This document shows positions 12,120-14,043 of a DNA stretch of 14,043 bases, piece after piece. Below the pieces are notes generated by a model. The model ran no database searches, was not told the origin of the DNA, and saw only the letters and a program-made list of their open reading frames with translations. Source of the DNA: a bacterium (lineage in GTDB: Bacteria > Spirochaetota > Spirochaetia > JABEVK01); assembly GCA_021782055.1 (NCBI GenBank), contig JAJXVP010000055.1, positions 1-14,043 on the forward strand. Reading direction: 5' to 3'. The stretch's first letter is position 1; every line of letters starts with the position of its first letter. Made by a program: the position numbers and the translations under genes.

Positions 12120-13253
12120 GTGTTGTCTCGAGCAACCCCGAATCAACTTTGGAACGACCATGAACTGGTACAGAGTCAAGCCTCTCTGACGCAGTTTGCG
12201 TCCGCTTTAAACGGACAATTTTTGGTTTTGAACGAACAAAGGCAAATTATTTGGGCCTCCGAAGCATTTTGCCAGAGTTGGGAGGTAGTCAAACCAGAGG
12301 ACTACCTAGGTCGTCGGTTTGGTGAGGCTTTGGGCTGTTGCCATATTCAGCAAGGTCCAGACGGTTGCGGTACCTCTGATGCTTGTTCGGTATGTGGTGC
12401 CTTTAGGACCTTGATCGATAGTAGAAAACAAAATACCAGGGTAGTAGGAGATTGCCGTTTAACCATTCAGCGTGGAAATTCCTCGTCAGCCTTAGACCTG
12501 GAGGTTTCTTCGGCCCCGTGGCAGTTGAATGAGCGAACCTTTTTGGTCGTCTCCCTTCGCGATACCAGCCATGAAAAGCGCCGAAAAACCTTAGAGCGAA
12601 TCTTTTTTCATGATGTCGTGAACTCGGCTGGTGGGCTTCATGGCGCTTTGCAGATTCTCACTGAAATGGCAGACTTAAATAACACTGATTCCCGTGATCT
12701 TCTCACGCTGTCGCATCGTTCCAGTGGTGATCTTCTCGATGAAATTCTAGCCTTTCGTCAACTAAAAATGGCCGAGTCAGGTTCTTGGGTTCTCAATTCT
12801 GAACCTCTTGATGCGGGCGCTTTGGTTCGAGAGGTTTCAGACAAAATGCGGGTGCATTCTGTAGGGCATAAAAAAATCATTACGGTCCTTGTGCCCAGTG
12901 ACCCGTTGGCGTTATTCAGTGATAAACTACTTCTTCAGCGCGTGTTAGTGAATATGCTCAAAAACGCGCTCGAGGCGGTACGTCCCGGTCAAACTGTGAC
13001 GATTAGTAGTGAAAGTGTTCAAGATGGGGTGCGTTTTGCAGTTCATAATCCAGGCAGCATTCCTCGAGATGTTCAGTTGCAGATTTTTCAACGGTCGTTC
13101 TCGACGAAATCCCCGGACCGAGGCTTAGGTACCTATAGCATGAAACTTTTAGGGGAAGCAGTGTTAGGTGGCCATGTCACGTTTTTTAGTGGACCCGAGG
13201 GGACAGAGTTTACACTCTGGTTACCCCTCGAGCCCCCCGAAGAATCCGCTTAA
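12120..13253 (+). CDS. PAS-domain sensor histidine kinase with an embedded cysteine cluster
   Basis: A 377-residue cytoplasmic kinase; no membrane helix is visible. Residues about 22-150 form a PAS-like sensor (A-L-N-G-Q-F-L-V-L-N-E-Q-R-Q-I-I-W-A-S). Inserted in it is a Cys/His-rich segment, C73, C74, H75, C83, C89 and C92 (G-C-G-T-S-D-A-C-S-V-C-G), which could hold a metal or Fe-S cluster. The phospho-acceptor box is F-F-H-D-V-V-N-S-A-G-G-L with H164. The ATPase domain has the N box N-M-L-K-N-A-L-E-A (278-286), H-N-P-G (309-312) in place of the usual D-x-G-x-G, an F box Q-I-F-Q-R-S-F-S-T-K and G-L-G-T-Y-S-M-K-L-L (335-344). I recall this variant from many PAS kinases of anaerobes. The GTG start has AGGAG (12108-12112) seven bases upstream. 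There is no adjacent response regulator. The convergent neighbour is hcp. Confidence 0.9.
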   Translation: MLSRATPNQLWNDHELVQSQASLTQFASALNGQFLVLNEQRQIIWASEAFCQSWEVVKPEDYLGRRFGEALGCCHIQQGPDGCGTSDACSVCGAFRTLIDSRKQNTRVVGDCRLTIQRGNSSSALDLEVSSAPWQLNERTFLVVSLRDTSHEKRRKTLERIFFHDVVNSAGGLHGALQILTEMADLNNTDSRDLLTLSHRSSGDLLDEILAFRQLKMAESGSWVLNSEPLDAGALVREVSDKMRVHSVGHKKIITVLVPSDPLALFSDKLLLQRVLVNMLKNALEAVRPGQTVTISSESVQDGVRFAVHNPGSIPRDVQLQIFQRSFSTKSPDRGLGTYSMKLLGEAVLGGHVTFFSGPEGTEFTLWLPLEPPEESA

Positions 13254-13275
13254 CACGAATCCGTTTAATTTTGAC

Positions 13276-14043
13276 TTATGCCATAATGGCTTGCACGTCC
13301 GCCTCAACGTTGGTGGTACCCTGAATCCCAAAGTTCTTGACAAGAACTTGAGTGACGTTGGGCGACAAAAAGGCCGGAAGCGTGGGGCCCAGGCGGATGT
13401 TTTTAAAGCCCAAGGCCAACAGGGCTAAGAGTACCGCGACAGCCTTTTGCTCGTACCACGCGATATCAAAGGCCAACGGCAAGTCATTGACGTCGCTCAG
13501 GGCAAACACCTCTTTCAGCTTGAGAGCTGTGAGAGCTAAAGAATAACTATCGTTGCATTGGCCGGCATCCAACACCCGGGGGATTCCCCCAATATCACCA
13601 AGGTTGAGTTTGTTGTAGCGATATTTGGCACAACCGGCGGTCAAAATAACGGCATCTTGAGGCAGGGCTTGAGCGACTCCTGTGAAGTAGTCACGTTCCT
13701 TAAAGCGCCCATCACAACCCGCCATGACTACGAACTTTTTGATAGCACCAGATTTAACCGCTGCCACCACCTTGTCGGCTAATTTGCTGACTTGGTCGTG
13801 GGCAAAGCCGCCTAAAATTGTTCCTGTTTCAAGTTCTTGAGGAGCCGAACAGGTTTTTGCTAACTTAATCAGTTGTGAAAAGTCCTTAGCTTTCCCCGCA
13901 GAAGCTTCGGGGATATGTTGACAACCCGGATAACCTGCCATTCCTGTTGTAAACAAGCGACTCTTGTAGCTGTCCTTGGGGGGCACAATACAGTTTGTTG
14001 TCATCAAAATTGGACCATGAAAACTTTCAAATTCTTTGTCTTG
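13276..14043 (-). CDS. hcp: Hybrid-cluster protein (Hcp, 'hydroxylamine reductase'), C-terminal part; 5' end outside the window
   Basis: The last 255 residues are present, and the frame stays open to the window edge, so the protein continues upstream. Hcp carries a 4Fe-2S-2O hybrid cluster and reduces nitric oxide or hydroxylamine in anaerobes. The cluster ligands expected in this half can all be seen: the Cys of M-T-T-N-C, the persulfide-type Cys of M-A-G-C-D-G, the Cys of T-A-G-C-A-K-Y-R-Y, the Cys of D-A-G-Q-C-N-D-S, and Glu plus Lys of W-Y-E-Q-K-A. The end, [12 protein letters not shown], is typical. The TTG and ATG codons at 14007 and 14004 are internal, since homology runs through them. 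The gene converges on the PAS kinase, with 22 bases between the stop codons. Short versus long Hcp class cannot be judged without the N-terminus. Confidence 0.95.
   Translation of the reverse strand, partial: QDKEFESFHGPILMTTNCIVPPKDSYKSRLFTTGMAGYPGCQHIPEASAGKAKDFSQLIKLAKTCSAPQELETGTILGGFAHDQVSKLADKVVAAVKSGAIKKFVVMAGCDGRFKERDYFTGVAQALPQDAVILTAGCAKYRYNKLNLGDIGGIPRVLDAGQCNDSYSLALTALKLKEVFALSDVNDLPLAFDIAWYEQKAVAVLLALLALGFKNIRLGPTLPAFLSPNVTQVLVKNFGIQGTTNVEADVQAIMA

Noticed and set aside
14002..14007. Hcp start at TTG 14007 or ATG 14004
   Set aside because: The reading frame and Hcp-like sequence (E-F-E, then G-P-I-L) continue upstream to the edge, so these are internal codons of a truncated gene.
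1..14043. Mobile element, CRISPR array, phage or defence island
   Set aside because: No transposase, integrase, spaced direct repeats or defence protein families are seen; nearly all genes are housekeeping, envelope or signalling types with uniform style.

Overview
The window looks like ordinary chromosome of an anaerobic or facultatively anaerobic bacterium with roughly balanced base composition. A spirochaete (Treponema/Spirochaeta-like) is my best guess. The reasons are a trans-2-enoyl-CoA reductase that reads very much like the Treponema denticola Ter enzyme as I remember it, a bactofilin, a PilZ protein, a free-standing CheY-like receiver with a spirochaete-style N-terminal tail, and a hybrid-cluster protein. 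No phylogenetic marker is present, so this stays an inference. I see no mobile element, CRISPR array, rRNA, tRNA or integration scar. There is no gap above about 175 bases without a gene.

Layout. Bases 2-1086: the 3' end of a cysteine synthase gene, convergent with a Ser/Pro-linker lipoprotein. 1260-2174: metA, divergent from the lipoprotein. 2202-3629 (minus): pta followed by a small unknown gene. 3707-5475 (plus): a short TyrA-type dehydrogenase, a bactofilin and a secreted TPR protein, packed end to end. 5483-5845 (minus): a PilZ protein. 5980-6327 (plus): a DUF4404-like protein. 6368-9358 (minus): fabV/ter, a CNNM/CBS transporter-like protein and an ICMT-like membrane methyltransferase. 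9393-10066 (minus): a CheY-like receiver translationally coupled to a small Cys-rich YkgJ-like protein. 10167-11378 (plus): a U32-family Fe-S-type protein. 11457-12005 (minus): an unknown membrane protein. 12120-13253 (plus): a PAS histidine kinase with a Cys cluster. 13276-14043 (minus): the C-terminal part of hybrid-cluster protein Hcp, running off the end of the window.

Functionally the window mixes sulfur amino acid synthesis (CysK, MetA with an acetyl-CoA-type residue), fermentation and redox metabolism (Pta, Ter, Hcp), aromatic amino acid synthesis (TyrA), cell shape and envelope (bactofilin, TPR, CNNM, ICMT-like) and signalling (PilZ, CheY-like receiver, PAS kinase).

The most notable signal is regulatory. 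Five genes (tyrA, the bactofilin gene, the U32 gene, the membrane protein gene and, nearly, fabV) have a good sigma70-type promoter whose -10 box ends only 5-8 bases before the start codon, and they lack a Shine-Dalgarno sequence. This predicts leaderless or near-leaderless mRNAs. Several neighbours (metA, the lipoprotein, pta, the receiver, the PAS kinase) have normal Shine-Dalgarno sites. Two of these promoters are built partly out of the upstream gene's stop codon.
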